From contig NZ_CP047650.1 in the NCBI RefSeq assembly GCF_009906855.1, forward strand, positions 1,240,001 to 1,304,000: a DNA stretch of 64,000 bases. Direction: 5' to 3'. How positions within the stretch are numbered: the first letter of the stretch is position 1; each line of letters starts with the position of its first letter. The position numbers and the translations under genes were made by a program. The notes below the pieces were generated by a model. That model was not told the origin of the DNA and searched no databases. It was given only the letters and a program-made list of their open reading frames with translations. Source of the stretch: Xylophilus rhododendri. Its GTDB lineage: Bacteria; Pseudomonadota; Gammaproteobacteria; Burkholderiales; Burkholderiaceae_C. Below, in pieces: positions 55,666-64,000 of this stretch.

Positions 55666-56652
55666 CTACTCCAGGCTGACGCTGGCGGTCTTGACCAGCT
55701 TCTCGGTCTTGCTGTGGTCCAGCCGCACCATCTCGGCGAATTCGGTGGCGGACATGGGCGTGACCTCGGCGCCGGTGGCCACCAGCTTCTCCACCAGTTG
55801 CGGATCGCGCACCGCGCGGCCCAGCACCGTGCGCAGGCGCTCCAGCGCCTCCTTCGGCGTGCCCTTGGGCGCCACCATGCCGTACCAGGGATAGATCTCG
55901 TAGCCGGGATAGCCCTGCTCGGCGATGGTGGGCACCGCCGGCAGGATGGCCGAGCGGCGTGCGGAGGTCACCGCCAGGGCGTTGAGTTTGCCGCTCTTCA
56001 CATGCGGCAGGCCGCTGACGATGGTGTCGAAATACAGCGAGACCTGGCCGCCGATGATGGCCGGCAGCGCCTCGGAGGCGCCCTTGAAGGGCACGTGCAG
56101 CATGTCCACGCCGGCCATCTGCTTGAACAGCTCGCCGGCCAGGTGCGAGGTGGTGCCGTTGCCGAAGGAGGCGTAGCTCAGCTTGCCCGGATTGGCCTTG
56201 GCGTAGGCCACCAGTTCGGGCACCGTCTTCGCCGGCACCGAGGGGTTGGCCAGCAGCAGCAGCGGCGTGATGCCGATCAGGCCGATCAGCTCGAAGGACG
56301 CCGGGTCGTACGGCATCTTCGCGTAGAGGTACTTGTTGGTGACCAGCGTGCTGTTGGTGCCGATCAGCAGGTTGTAACCGTCGGCCGGTGAACGCGCGCC
56401 GGCATCGGCGCCGATCATGCCGCCGGCGCCCGGCTTGTTGTCGATCACGAAGGACTGGCCCAGCTCGCTGCCCATGCGCTCGCCCACCGCCCGCGCGATG
56501 GCGTCGGTGCCGCCGCCGGGCGGGAAGGGAACGATCAGGCGGATCGGCTTGACCGGATAGGCCGGGCCTTGCGCCCAGGCCGCATCGAAGCCGGCCAGCG
56601 GCGCCAGGCCCGCGCCCATGGTGGCCAGCTGTTTGAGGAAGGTTCGCCGCAT
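55666..56652 (-). CDS. Bug/TctC-type substrate-binding protein
   Basis: 328 residues with a twin-Arg-like start (MRRTFLKQLATMGAGLAPLA) and the core IRLIVPFPPGGGTDAIARAV, IDNKPGAGGMIGADAGARSP and VPFKGASEALPAIIGGQVS. I chose the ATG at 56652 because AAGGA lies 6 bases upstream; ATGs at 56658 and 56703 are alternatives. It is convergent with map. There is no transporter partner. Confidence 0.93.
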   Translation of the reverse strand: MRRTFLKQLATMGAGLAPLAGFDAAWAQGPAYPVKPIRLIVPFPPGGGTDAIARAVGERMGSELGQSFVIDNKPGAGGMIGADAGARSPADGYNLLIGTNSTLVTNKYLYAKMPYDPASFELIGLIGITPLLLLANPSVPAKTVPELVAYAKANPGKLSYASFGNGTTSHLAGELFKQMAGVDMLHVPFKGASEALPAIIGGQVSLYFDTIVSGLPHVKSGKLNALAVTSARRSAILPAVPTIAEQGYPGYEIYPWYGMVAPKGTPKEALERLRTVLGRAVRDPQLVEKLVATGAEVTPMSATEFAEMVRLDHSKTEKLVKTASVSLE

Positions 56653-56744
56653 CTTCATTCCTTGGTTCGCACTGATTGGATCCAAATATCCAGCAACTCT
56701 CATGCCAGATTGCGCGGGTTGGCGCCGGTGGACCGATCGCCGGG

Positions 56745-57236
56745 CTACTGCCGAATGGCCTTGGACTGGTAGCGCCGGATCTCCGCCCAGCGCCTGTCGG
56801 ACAGGCCCGCGAAGGCCGTGTCGGCACGCAGTTCCCTCTCTATATCGGCGGACGGGAATCCAAACGGTGTGCCGAAAGCCGGCGCATTCGGGCAGCCCTC
56901 GGCCAGCGTGTTCCAGGTGTCGCTGGCGGCTGGGCCCGAGGCAGGCATCGCATAGTCACCGGGCAGCCAGGCCGGCAGGCTGCCGCGCGGCGCCAGGGTG
57001 TTGACCGCCAGCAGCAGGGCGATCGCATCCTTCTGTTCGGCCGAGGCCCTGGCCCCGATGCAGCGCACGCCGGCCATGCGCTCGGCCGCCTTGCGTGCCA
57101 CCTCGGCATGCGCGTCCTGCGGGTCGGCGGGCTGGCAGCCGCCCAGGCCACATGCGGCGATCGCCAGGGCCAGCAGCGCCAGGAGGCCATGGGTCCATCC
57201 GCCAGCACTGGCCACGCCTTGCTCCGCTTTCTGCAT
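56745..57236 (-). CDS. Putative lipoprotein of unknown function
   Basis: 163 residues. A hydrophobic signal (LLALLALAIAACGLGGC) with two possible lipobox cysteines is followed by a 125-residue mature part with CIGARASAEQKDAIALLL and a C-terminal basic helix. I recognise no domain. It stands alone between two Bug genes. Confidence 0.7.
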   Translation of the reverse strand: MQKAEQGVASAGGWTHGLLALLALAIAACGLGGCQPADPQDAHAEVARKAAERMAGVRCIGARASAEQKDAIALLLAVNTLAPRGSLPAWLPGDYAMPASGPAASDTWNTLAEGCPNAPAFGTPFGFPSADIERELRADTAFAGLSDRRWAEIRRYQSKAIRQ

Positions 57237-57363
57237 CGATCCATCCCTTGCTCTGCTTGCCGGATGCCGATACTAAGCCGCCGGGGTGGGTGGAACGCCC
57301 CTGGCGCCGCGCTCCGGGCAGGCTCAACATCGTCTTGCGATCCCCAACGAACGGAGACAAGAC

Positions 57364-58353
57364 ATGACCCCCCAACGAAGCAGCCGCCTCGTCATGGCCC
57401 TGGCACTCGCCCTGGCCGCAGTGCCCATGGCGACCCGAGCGCAGGCTCCCGAGAACTTTCCGAACAAGACGGTCACCCTGGTCGTGCCCTTCGTCCCCGG
57501 CGGCGGCACCGATACCGGCGCCCGCCTCATCGGCCAGAAGCTGGCCGCCAAATGGGGCCAGAGCGTGGTGGTGGACAACCGCGGCGGCGCCGGCGGCATC
57601 CTGGGCGTGGACATCGTGGCCCGGGCCAAACCCGACGGCTACACGCTGCTGATGGGCAATGTGGGCACCCAGGCCATCAACCCGTATCTCTACGCCCGGC
57701 TGCCCTACGACCCGGCCAGGGCCTTCGCGCCGGTCTCCATGGTGGCGGACCTGCCGCTGGTGCTGGTGGTCAACCCCCAGTTCAAGGCGCCAGACGTGAA
57801 GGCGCTGATCGCGCTCGGCCGCGGCGAGCCGGGCAAGTACAGCTACGCAAGTTCGGGCACCGGCAATTCGACGCACCTGGCCTTCGAGATCTTCCAGGCG
57901 GCGTCGGGCGCCAGGTTCCAGCATGTGCCCTACAAGGGCGGCGGCCAGGCCAATGCGGACGTGGTGGCGGGCCATGTGCCGATGGAGTTCATCACCATCT
58001 TCGGCACCACCGGCTTCATCACCGGCGGCACCCTGAAGCCGCTGGCGGTGGCCTCGGCCGCGCGCTCGGCGGCCCTGCCGAACGTGCCGACGCTGGCCGA
58101 AGCCGGCCTGCCGAACGCCGAGCTGGCATCGTGGATCGGCATCCTGGCGCCGGCGGCCACGCCGCGCGCCCTCGTGGAGAAGATCTCAGCCGACATCCGC
58201 GAAGTGGTGGCGATGCCGGACGTACGCGAGGCCATGGTCGCCCAGGGCGCCGAGCCGCGCAGCAACACGCCGCAGGATTTCCAGAAGGCGATCGACGCCG
58301 ACATGCAGCGCTTCTCGGCGCTGATCCGCAGACTCGACCTGCGTGCGGAGTGA
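57364..58353 (+). CDS. Bug/TctC-type substrate-binding protein
   Basis: 329 residues: a signal peptide (SRLVMALALALAAVPMATRA), then VTLVVPFVPGGGTDTGARLI, VDNRGGAGGILGVDIVARAK and HVPYKGGGQANADVVAGHVP. It is a classical Bug protein. The start at 57364 follows GGAGACAAGAC. It is convergent with the CMD-family gene. Confidence 0.94.
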   Translation: MTPQRSSRLVMALALALAAVPMATRAQAPENFPNKTVTLVVPFVPGGGTDTGARLIGQKLAAKWGQSVVVDNRGGAGGILGVDIVARAKPDGYTLLMGNVGTQAINPYLYARLPYDPARAFAPVSMVADLPLVLVVNPQFKAPDVKALIALGRGEPGKYSYASSGTGNSTHLAFEIFQAASGARFQHVPYKGGGQANADVVAGHVPMEFITIFGTTGFITGGTLKPLAVASAARSAALPNVPTLAEAGLPNAELASWIGILAPAATPRALVEKISADIREVVAMPDVREAMVAQGAEPRSNTPQDFQKAIDADMQRFSALIRRLDLRAE

Positions 58354-58406
58354 ATGCCACGCCAGCGATCGACGATCGCCGCCGCCTGGCCTGAAAGCCG
58401 GACAGC

Positions 58407-58832
58407 TCAGCCCAGTGGCAGCGCGATTCCTGCGTCCGCGAACACTTCGCGTACCGCCGACAAGCCGTTCAAGGCAGCCGGAAAGCCCGCGTACACCGCC
58501 ATCTGCATCACCACTTCGACCAGCTCCGCAGGCATGCAACCCACATGCAGCGCAGCATGTAAATGGACCATCAGCTGCGGCCGTGCCGCACCCAGGGCGC
58601 ACAGCGCGGCCACGGTCGCCAGTTCACGCGAGCGCAGGTCGAGGCCGGGGCGGGCATAGATGTCGCCGAAGGGGAACTCCAGCAGCAGGCGGGCGAAGTC
58701 CGGGAAGGACCGGGCCAGCGCATCCACGACGGCCAGGCCGGCGGGCCCGTCCACCGCCTCCAGCATCCTGGCGCCGCGTTCGTGGCGTTCGTTGTGCGCG
58801 GTTGGGGCGGGAAGGGATGTCGTGTCGTTCAT
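58407..58832 (-). CDS. Carboxymuconolactone decarboxylase-family protein
   Basis: 141 residues of the CMD/AhpD fold: GLDLRSRELATVAALCALGA, then HLHAALHVGCMPAELVEVVM with a single Cys and the conserved His, so a CxxC redox pair is absent. It resembles 4-carboxymuconolactone decarboxylase more than AhpD. It is divergent from a LysR gene. The substrate may be a lactone or a peroxide-related compound. Confidence 0.9.
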   Translation of the reverse strand: MNDTTSLPAPTAHNERHERGARMLEAVDGPAGLAVVDALARSFPDFARLLLEFPFGDIYARPGLDLRSRELATVAALCALGAARPQLMVHLHAALHVGCMPAELVEVVMQMAVYAGFPAALNGLSAVREVFADAGIALPLG

Positions 58833-58888
58833 GGATTTCCTCCAAAGCAAGCTGAAGCGCCGCACTGTAGGAAGCGCCGGCCGATCCG

Positions 58889-58903
58889 GGAATGACCCAT
58901 TCC
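58889..58903. promoter_or_regulatory. Candidate LysR operator (GGAAT-N5-ATTCC)
   Basis: GGAAT GACCC ATTCC lies in the 87-base divergent region between the CMD gene and the LysR gene, 16 bases before the LysR start. It has the size and place of a LysR box. Confidence 0.4.
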
Positions 58904-58919
58904 GTGATACCTTTTTGGT

Positions 58920-59807
58920 ATGCCCAACCGCCTGGATTCCCGCTCGCTCGCCCTGTTCCGCGCCATCGCCGAAACCAGCAGCTTCCGCCAGGCGGCCGAG
59001 ATGCTGCACCTGTCCCAGCCGCCGCTGAGCCGGGCGATCCGGGAGCTGGAGGAACGGCTGGGCACACGGCTCTTCGACCGTCATCCCAAGGGCGTGAGCC
59101 TGACGCCGGCCGGCCAGACGCTGCTGCCTTACGCACGCCGCATGGGCAAGCTGCTGGATGCCGCCGAAGCCGCGCTCGCCACACCGGCCTTGCCCGCCAA
59201 ACTGCGCCTGGGCCTGACCAGCGCCGTGGAGCCCGCCTGGTTCCACGGCCTGGCGCAGAGGGTTCGACATGCGCAGGCGGACCTGGTGGTGACGACGCGG
59301 TCCGACACCTCCCCGCGGCTGGTCCGCCAGGTGCTGGCCGGCAAGCTCGATGCCGCCTTCGTCGCCTTGCCCACCCATGCGCCCGCCCTGCATGTGATGG
59401 AGCTGGACCGCCTGCCGATGGTGCTGGCCCTGGCCTCCACCCATCCCCTGGCACGACGCAGGCAGATCCGCCTGGCGGAGTTGCGCGGCGAGCCGGTCTT
59501 CTGGTTCGAGCGCGCCCGGCAGCCGGCCTTCTACGACCATGCGCAGGCGATATTCGCCCGCCATGGTTTCGCGCCCGGCCTGCTGCGCGAGCCGGAGGAC
59601 CACCACGTGCTGCTCGCCGCGGTGGCGGCCGGCACGGGGCTGGCCTTGCTGCCGAGCTCGTTCACCGCGCTCAAGCGGACCGGGGTGGTGTACCGGCGGC
59701 TGGTGGAAGGCGATGAGCTGGCGGTGGGGATCGGGCTGGTCACCCCGAAAGACGGCAATGCGGTGCGGGGCCTGCTGGCCGGGCTGGCGCTCAGGCCGGG
59801 TTCTTGA
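58920..59807 (+). CDS. LysR-family regulator
   Basis: 295 residues. The HTH is SSFRQAAEMLHLSQPPLSRA, and the effector domain starts at about residue 90 (KLRLGLTSAVEPAWFHGLAQ). It belongs to the CatR/BenM-like or HcaR-like group by general pattern, which often controls aromatic-acid ring-cleavage genes, fitting the divergent CMD gene. The ATG at 58920 has only a weak Shine-Dalgarno sequence. Confidence 0.92.
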   Translation: MPNRLDSRSLALFRAIAETSSFRQAAEMLHLSQPPLSRAIRELEERLGTRLFDRHPKGVSLTPAGQTLLPYARRMGKLLDAAEAALATPALPAKLRLGLTSAVEPAWFHGLAQRVRHAQADLVVTTRSDTSPRLVRQVLAGKLDAAFVALPTHAPALHVMELDRLPMVLALASTHPLARRRQIRLAELRGEPVFWFERARQPAFYDHAQAIFARHGFAPGLLREPEDHHVLLAAVAAGTGLALLPSSFTALKRTGVVYRRLVEGDELAVGIGLVTPKDGNAVRGLLAGLALRPGS

Positions 59808-59819
59808 AAACGGCTGGCT

Positions 59820-60119
59820 TCAAACGCGGCTGAACACAGGCTTGTCGCCCAGTCGGCGAAGGCCCATCTCCGCCACGCTGCCGACCCGGTCGACCAGCAG
59901 CTGCAGCACGCTGACGCGGGTGCGCAGTGCATCGAAGCCCTCGCCCGCCAGGGCCGCATCGCGCGAGATGCCGGTCGCGGCGCGGGCCAGCGTGCCGACC
60001 TCCCGCAAGGCCGCCAAGGCATGCTCGATGTCGGCCTCGGTGAAGGCCGGTCGGCTGCCGACATCCTGGATGGGGCCGGCGGGAACGGGTAATGCCGGTT
60101 CGGGTTTCTTGCGGGTCAT
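59820..60119 (-). CDS. Unknown 99-residue protein
   Basis: MTRKKPEPALPVPAGPIQDV, then a helical core (ADIEHALAALREVGTLARAA; LRTRVSVLQLLVDRVGSVAE) with no cysteine and no known domain that I can name. It is preceded by AGGAGGCAAGC, a strong ribosome binding site. A possible structured RNA lies 90 bases upstream. Confidence 0.7.
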   Translation of the reverse strand: MTRKKPEPALPVPAGPIQDVGSRPAFTEADIEHALAALREVGTLARAATGISRDAALAGEGFDALRTRVSVLQLLVDRVGSVAEMGLRRLGDKPVFSRV

Positions 60120-60209
60120 GCTTGCCTCCTGGACCTGTTGAGTCTGTGAACAGAGGCCGCCGCTGCTTCGGTATGAAGTGGCGGCGGCTCGAACAGGTTG
60201 GCGTGCCGG

Positions 60210-60328
60210 TGTTTCTTGCGAGAGCCGGTAGGGCGCGAGCCCTCCCATCCGAGCCGCCAGAAAACGGATCGAATAGAGAAAGCCGCACTCCATGCGGTCA
60301 CGGGTTGCGGCTTTCACCGCAAGAAACA
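60210..60328. ncRNA. Candidate branched structured RNA
   Basis: An 11-bp closing helix (TGTTTCTTGCG at 60210-60220 with CGCAAGAAACA at 60318-60328) encloses three further helices: AGGGC-GCGA-GCCCT with a GNRA tetraloop (60230-60243), ATCCG/CGGAT (60247-60251/60265-60269) and a 10-bp GAAAGCCGCA/TGCGGCTTTC (60278-60287/60306-60315). CCGCA in the last helix can pair instead with TGCGG at 60293-60297. The GNRA loop favours the plus strand. All stems are seen; function is unknown. The rest of 60120-60624 holds only a short ORF remnant. Confidence 0.4.
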
Positions 60329-60435
60329 AACAGGACGCCAATCCTGGCCGCGCTTTTTTGGCACGGCGACATGAACTCTAACGCAAGGAAGCGCGGCGCC
60401 GAGCAATCCCTCGGCGCTGTACAGCACTCCCCGCC

Positions 60436-60561
60436 ATGACTGCTTCTCGCGTGCTCGTGGCCGGTGTCTACGCCTTCTTCGGCCAAGAGCTGGTGAGCTG
60501 CCTCGCGCGGCAGCGAGGTATGCATGGGCTGGCGGCCGGAGCTTATCCCTGTGGGTCGTGA
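60436..60561 (+). pseudogene. Possible Rossmann-fold gene remnant
   Basis: A 41-residue frame MTASRVLVAGVYAFFGQELV... looks like the first strand and helix of a nucleotide-diphosphate-sugar epimerase or SDR, with the Gly-rich loop degraded, and then stops. There is no continuation in other frames before the kinase gene on the opposite strand. It may be chance. Confidence 0.25.
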
Positions 60562-60624
60562 CCGATTACCAGGGCCGGCCGGCGCTGCCCGGCCGAGCCG
60601 GCCCGCATCGGTGCAGCCGCAGGC

Positions 60625-63291
60625 TCACATCAGCTTCAGCCGCTTCTTCTCCAGCCGCTCCACCACCTGCCGGGCCAGCAGTTTCAGTGCCTCGACACGT
60701 CCGTGGTCGGTGGGCCGGGGCTCGGTATCCAGCACGCAGACGGTGCCGATGGCGTGGCCGGTGGAGGTGACCAGGGGAGCACCCGCATAGAAGCGGATGC
60801 GCGGGCCGTCGGTGACCAGCGGGTTCGAGGCGAAGGCCGGGTCCTGCAGGGCGTCGTTCACCACCATCACCTCGTCGGGCTGCTGGATCGCCGTGGCGCA
60901 GAAAGCGTATTCGCGCGGGGTTTGCTGCAGGCCCACGCCGACGCGCGCCTTGAACCACTGGCGTTCGCCATCCACCAGGGAGATCAGCGCCATGGGCGCA
61001 TCGAACATGGCGGCGGCGAGCTGGGCGATCTCGTCGTAGGCGAGCTCGGCGGGGGTGTCGATCACCTGGAGCTGGTCGAGGTCGGCCAGGCGGTCGGCCT
61101 CGCGGGCGTCCTGCGCGGCATGCAGGCCGGACGCCGTGGGCGCCCTGGGCTGCACCATGCGGATGGCGGCCTTCAGGGCCTCGGCCAAGGCTTCGAGGTC
61201 GTAGGGCTTGGGCAGCAGCGGGAACTGGTGGCCTTCGGAGCGGACCAGCACCTCGTTGTAGCCGCTGCACAGCAGGATGGGCAGCTGCGGCCACGCTTGC
61301 CGGACCTTGCGGGCCAGCGCCAGCCCGTCCATGCCGGCCATCATCACGTCGGAGAACATGGCGCGGAATTCGCCGCCGTTGGCCTCCATCAAGGCCAGGG
61401 CCTGCTCGCTGCCGTGCACCAGCGTGACTTCGTAGCCGAGTTCGCTGAGCGCGTCGCGTGCCATCAGCGCGACCTCGCGGTTGTCCTCCACCACCAGGAT
61501 GCGGCCGCAGTGCGTGGCGCCGTCCATGGCATCTTGCGGGGCCGACACCTGCGCCTTGGCCCGGCGGGCGGCCGGCAGGAAGACGGTGAAGCAGGTGCCG
61601 CGGCCCGGTTCGCTTTGCACGCCCACGTCGCCACCGGATTGCTTGGCGAACCCGAAGACCTGCGACAGCCCCAGGCCGGTGCCGTGGCCGACCGGCTTGG
61701 TGGTGTAGAAGGGCTCGAAGACCTTCTCCAGCCGGTCGGGCGCGATGCCGCAGCCGCTGTCTCGCACCGAGACGGCGATGAAGTCGCCGCCGAGCGCCGA
61801 ATGGCCGCGCAGCGCGGGCAGCGTGTCCACCCGCCGGATCTCGATGCTCAGGGTGCCGACGCCATCCATCGCATCGCGGGCGTTGGCGGCCATGTTGACG
61901 ATGGCGGTGTCGAACTGGCCCGGGTCGGCATCGATCAGGCAGGCGTCGTCATGGTGTTGCAGCTGCAGTTGCACCCGCGAGCCGACCAGGGTCTGCACCA
62001 TGTCGGCGATGGCCGCGATGTTGCCGCCGGCGTCGAACACCACCGGCTGCAGGCTCTGCCGCCGTGCGAAGGCCAGCAGCTGGCCGGTGAGCTTGGCGGC
62101 GCGCGAGACCGCGTTGGAGATGGAGCCGAGGAAACGCTGGCGGCGCTCCTCGGCCAGGCCGGGGCGCTGCATCAGCTGCACCGAGCTGCTGATGATGGTG
62201 AGCAGGTTGTTGAAGTCGTGCGCGATGCCGCCGGTGAGCTGGCCGACGGCCTCCATCTTCTGGCTCTGGCGTAGTTGCTCCTCGGCCTGGCGCAGGGAGC
62301 TTTCCTGGGCCTTCTGATCGGTCACGTCGCGGCCGGAGGCGATGATGAAGGACTCGGCCGGGCTGGCGCTCCAGGAGAGCCAGCGGTAGCTGCCGTCGCG
62401 GTGGCGATAGCGGTTCTCGAAGGCCGAGAAGGCGGTGCCGCCGGCCAGGGCCTGCGCGCCGTCGGCCGTGTGCGCCAGGTCGTCGGGGTGGACCAGGTCC
62501 ATGAAGGAGCGGCCGAGCAGCTCTCTTTCGGTCCAGCCGAGGGTGGCTTCCCAGGCGGGGTTGACGGCGACGATCTCGCCGTCGAAGCGGGCCACCAGCA
62601 GGACGTCGCGCGACAGCTGCCACAGGTGGTTGCGGTCCGCCGTGCGCAGGGCGACTTCCTTTTCCAGGCCGACATTGAGGCCGCGCAGTTCGGCCAGTGC
62701 CTCAGCCGTGGCGATGGCGGCCCAGGTGCGGTCGGCCACGGCACGCACGAAGGCGATTTCTTCCCGGCTCCAGGCGCGCCGCACGCTGTCGTGCGCGAGG
62801 AAGACGCCGGCCAGCCGGCCCTCGCGCATCAGCGGCACGTTGAGCAGGGCCTTGATCTGCATGTGGTCGAAGGCGTCCGCCTGCCCGGAGGTGCGGGGAT
62901 CGAGCCGGATGTCGTCGATCGCCACCACGGCGCCCGCGCGCAGGTCCTCGATGAAGCTGCCGAAGTCGGCGAAGCAGTAGTCGCCCGCGACCGAGGGCAC
63001 GCTGGCGTCGCGGCGCCAGTCGGCCGCCACACGCACGTGGGTGGCCAGCGTGCCGATGGCGCCGTAGCCGCCGCGCGAGGCGCCGATCGCCTGGGCGCAG
63101 ATGCGCGCGGCGGCCAGCACGATCTCCGCTTCCGTCTGCACCTCGCGCAGGGCATCGCCTAGCGCCAGCAGCGCCTGCTGGTAGGCCTCGGCGCGGTCGG
63201 TGGCGACCGCTGCGTCCGGGACAGGCAGGGCGCCTGGCGCCGCGCTCGGGGCGGGCGGCGTGCCGGGCTCCAGAAAGGAATCAGTGCTCAT
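60625..63291 (-). CDS. Hybrid histidine kinase with GAF-PAS-HisKA-HATPase-REC-GAF layout
   Basis: 888 residues, cytosolic. GAF 1 spans about 35-200, PAS about 220-330, HisKA has His358 in GGIAHDFNNLL, HATPase has NMAANARDAMD and GTGLGLSQVFGF, the receiver has VVEDN and FSDVMMAGMDG (about 615-735), and a second GAF closes the protein (VGLQQTPREYAFCATAIQQP). The start at 63291 (MSTDSFLEP) excludes a poorly supported 47-residue extension. It is divergent from flhD. No dedicated response regulator is adjacent. Confidence 0.93.
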   Translation of the reverse strand: MSTDSFLEPGTPPAPSAAPGALPVPDAAVATDRAEAYQQALLALGDALREVQTEAEIVLAAARICAQAIGASRGGYGAIGTLATHVRVAADWRRDASVPSVAGDYCFADFGSFIEDLRAGAVVAIDDIRLDPRTSGQADAFDHMQIKALLNVPLMREGRLAGVFLAHDSVRRAWSREEIAFVRAVADRTWAAIATAEALAELRGLNVGLEKEVALRTADRNHLWQLSRDVLLVARFDGEIVAVNPAWEATLGWTERELLGRSFMDLVHPDDLAHTADGAQALAGGTAFSAFENRYRHRDGSYRWLSWSASPAESFIIASGRDVTDQKAQESSLRQAEEQLRQSQKMEAVGQLTGGIAHDFNNLLTIISSSVQLMQRPGLAEERRQRFLGSISNAVSRAAKLTGQLLAFARRQSLQPVVFDAGGNIAAIADMVQTLVGSRVQLQLQHHDDACLIDADPGQFDTAIVNMAANARDAMDGVGTLSIEIRRVDTLPALRGHSALGGDFIAVSVRDSGCGIAPDRLEKVFEPFYTTKPVGHGTGLGLSQVFGFAKQSGGDVGVQSEPGRGTCFTVFLPAARRAKAQVSAPQDAMDGATHCGRILVVEDNREVALMARDALSELGYEVTLVHGSEQALALMEANGGEFRAMFSDVMMAGMDGLALARKVRQAWPQLPILLCSGYNEVLVRSEGHQFPLLPKPYDLEALAEALKAAIRMVQPRAPTASGLHAAQDAREADRLADLDQLQVIDTPAELAYDEIAQLAAAMFDAPMALISLVDGERQWFKARVGVGLQQTPREYAFCATAIQQPDEVMVVNDALQDPAFASNPLVTDGPRIRFYAGAPLVTSTGHAIGTVCVLDTEPRPTDHGRVEALKLLARQVVERLEKKRLKLM

Positions 63292-63539
63292 CGATGAAGG
63301 TTGGGCTGCGCGAAATACGCGCGGGATGGCAAACCGGCGATTGTCCCCAATCGGCCGGGCCGCGTCGCTGTGGCGGAAGGATGCGGCCGCTTGACGGGCG
63401 TTTGTCCTACCGGCCCGTCCGGCTCGCCCCAAGACGCATGGGCCGTGGCCTCACAGGAGCCGGCGGTTTCGATCCGATGATTGCGAGCGCTTACACCCCA
63501 TACTTCAACTTCGCATGGAACGGATCTGGTCCTACAGGC

Positions 63540-63569
63540 AGCCGGCCTCTGTAGACACGGAGGCCGGCT
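63540..63569. repeat. Strong inverted repeat in the flhD upstream region
   Basis: AGCCGGCCTC and GAGGCCGGCT form a perfect 10-bp stem around a 10-base loop, about 108 bases before flhD. There is no T-run on either side. It could shape the flhD leader RNA or be an operator. The rest of 63292-63676 shows no gene. Confidence 0.5.
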
Positions 63570-63676
63570 CCGTGGCCGACCCGAACGGGCTGGACGCGTG
63601 TCCACCATGGGTTCATCGGATCGACCCCTGGCGATCTTGCCAAGCGGCCGTCTTTCGAAAGCCTTGGAGGACTGCA

Positions 63677-64000
63677 ATGACCCACCAACAAATGCTCCAC
63701 GAGATCCGCGAAGCCAATCTGACCTACCTGATGCTTGCGCAAAGCCTGGTGCGGCAGGACAAGGCCGAAGCGGTGTTCCGCCTGGGCCTGAACGAGGAGT
63801 CCGCCAGCCTGCTGGCGGGCCTGTCGTCGGCCCAGATCCTCAAGCTGGCCAGCAGCAGCCATCTGCTGTGCCGCTTCCGTATCGACGACGAGATGGTCTG
63901 GAGCCTGCTGACCAACCAGAACGCCTCGGCCAAGTCGGAGAACGAGGCCACCAACCGGCTGCACGGCAGCATCCTGATGGCCGGCCGTATCGCGGAAGTC
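63677..64000 (+). CDS. flhD: Flagellar master regulator subunit FlhD (partial, runs off window)
   Basis: 108 codons are present. EIREANLTYLMLAQSLVRQD, AVFRLGLNEESASLLAGLSS and ILKLASSSHLLCRFRIDDEM match FlhD. With FlhC it activates class II flagellar genes. The start follows TTGGAGG by 6 bases. flhC and the motility genes are expected beyond the right edge. Confidence 0.93.
   Translation, partial: MTHQQMLHEIREANLTYLMLAQSLVRQDKAEAVFRLGLNEESASLLAGLSSAQILKLASSSHLLCRFRIDDEMVWSLLTNQNASAKSENEATNRLHGSILMAGRIAEV

Noticed and set aside
58365..58379. Perfect palindrome GCGATCGACGATCGC
   Set aside because: It lies in the short gap between convergent genes, without a T-run or promoter, and such sequences are frequent in GC-rich DNA.

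Overview
The window is GC-rich, gene-dense DNA with almost no untranslated space. It looks like a chromosomal stretch from a Burkholderiales betaproteobacterium, probably Comamonadaceae-like. The reasons are five orphan Bug-type (tripartite tricarboxylate) substrate-binding proteins, many LysR regulators, an FlhD flagellar master regulator, a second-copy IF-1 next to an RRM protein, and a chemotaxis cluster with CheD. The taxonomic call is inference. I saw no rRNA, tRNA, insertion sequence, prophage or CRISPR array.

Layout. (1) 1-5000: a GlxA-type regulator fragment, an SDR, a tautomerase, a LysR regulator divergent from a 6-oxocamphor-hydrolase-like enzyme, a peroxiredoxin, and a Gdx-type guanidinium exporter preceded by a clear guanidine-II (mini-ykkC) riboswitch. 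(2) 5128-11785: a minus-strand operon with an N-carbamoyl-D-amino-acid hydrolase, a polar amino-acid ABC transporter, a polysaccharide-deacetylase-fold enzyme, an amidohydrolase and a LysR gene; its first start codon abuts a perfect hairpin with the Shine-Dalgarno sequence in the loop. (3) 11867-20462: a complete chemosensory cluster (receptor-cheY-STAS-cheA-receptor-cheW-cheR-cheD-cheB). (4) 20628-25257: an AraC regulator, an MFS exporter with a divergent LysR, a GreA/B-like protein and an unknown Ala/Ser-rich protein. (5) 25489-32428: a tightly overlapping carbohydrate operon (GMC oxidoreductase, DoxX, cupin, SMP-30 lactonase, double-VOC protein, GH63-like glucosidase). (6) 32454-38704: an orphan XRE regulator with a perfect palindrome, two Bug proteins, a universal stress protein with an FNR-like box, a CocE-type hydrolase, IF-1 (TTG start) and an RRM protein.

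(7) 38940-50504 is the most distinctive region: a propane/phenol-type soluble di-iron monooxygenase locus (hydroxylase large and small subunits, reductase, coupling protein, amidohydrolase, DUF59-type protein, dedicated GroEL, AcoR/MimR-like sigma-54 activator), preceded by an alcohol dehydrogenase and a 59-residue unknown protein. Two near-consensus sigma-54 promoters, one before the dehydrogenase and one before the hydroxylase, and a shared upstream motif fit control by the cluster's own activator. A plausible route is hydroxylation of a small alkane, ketone or phenol, then alcohol oxidation, with the chaperonin folding the hydroxylase.

(8) 50656-64000: two small unknown proteins, three Bug proteins, a MEDS-domain protein overlapping a hybrid histidine kinase, a ParD-like/methionine aminopeptidase pair behind a large palindrome, a CMD-family protein with a divergent LysR, a possible branched structured RNA, a GAF-PAS-kinase-REC-GAF hybrid kinase, and the first 108 codons of flhD at the right edge.
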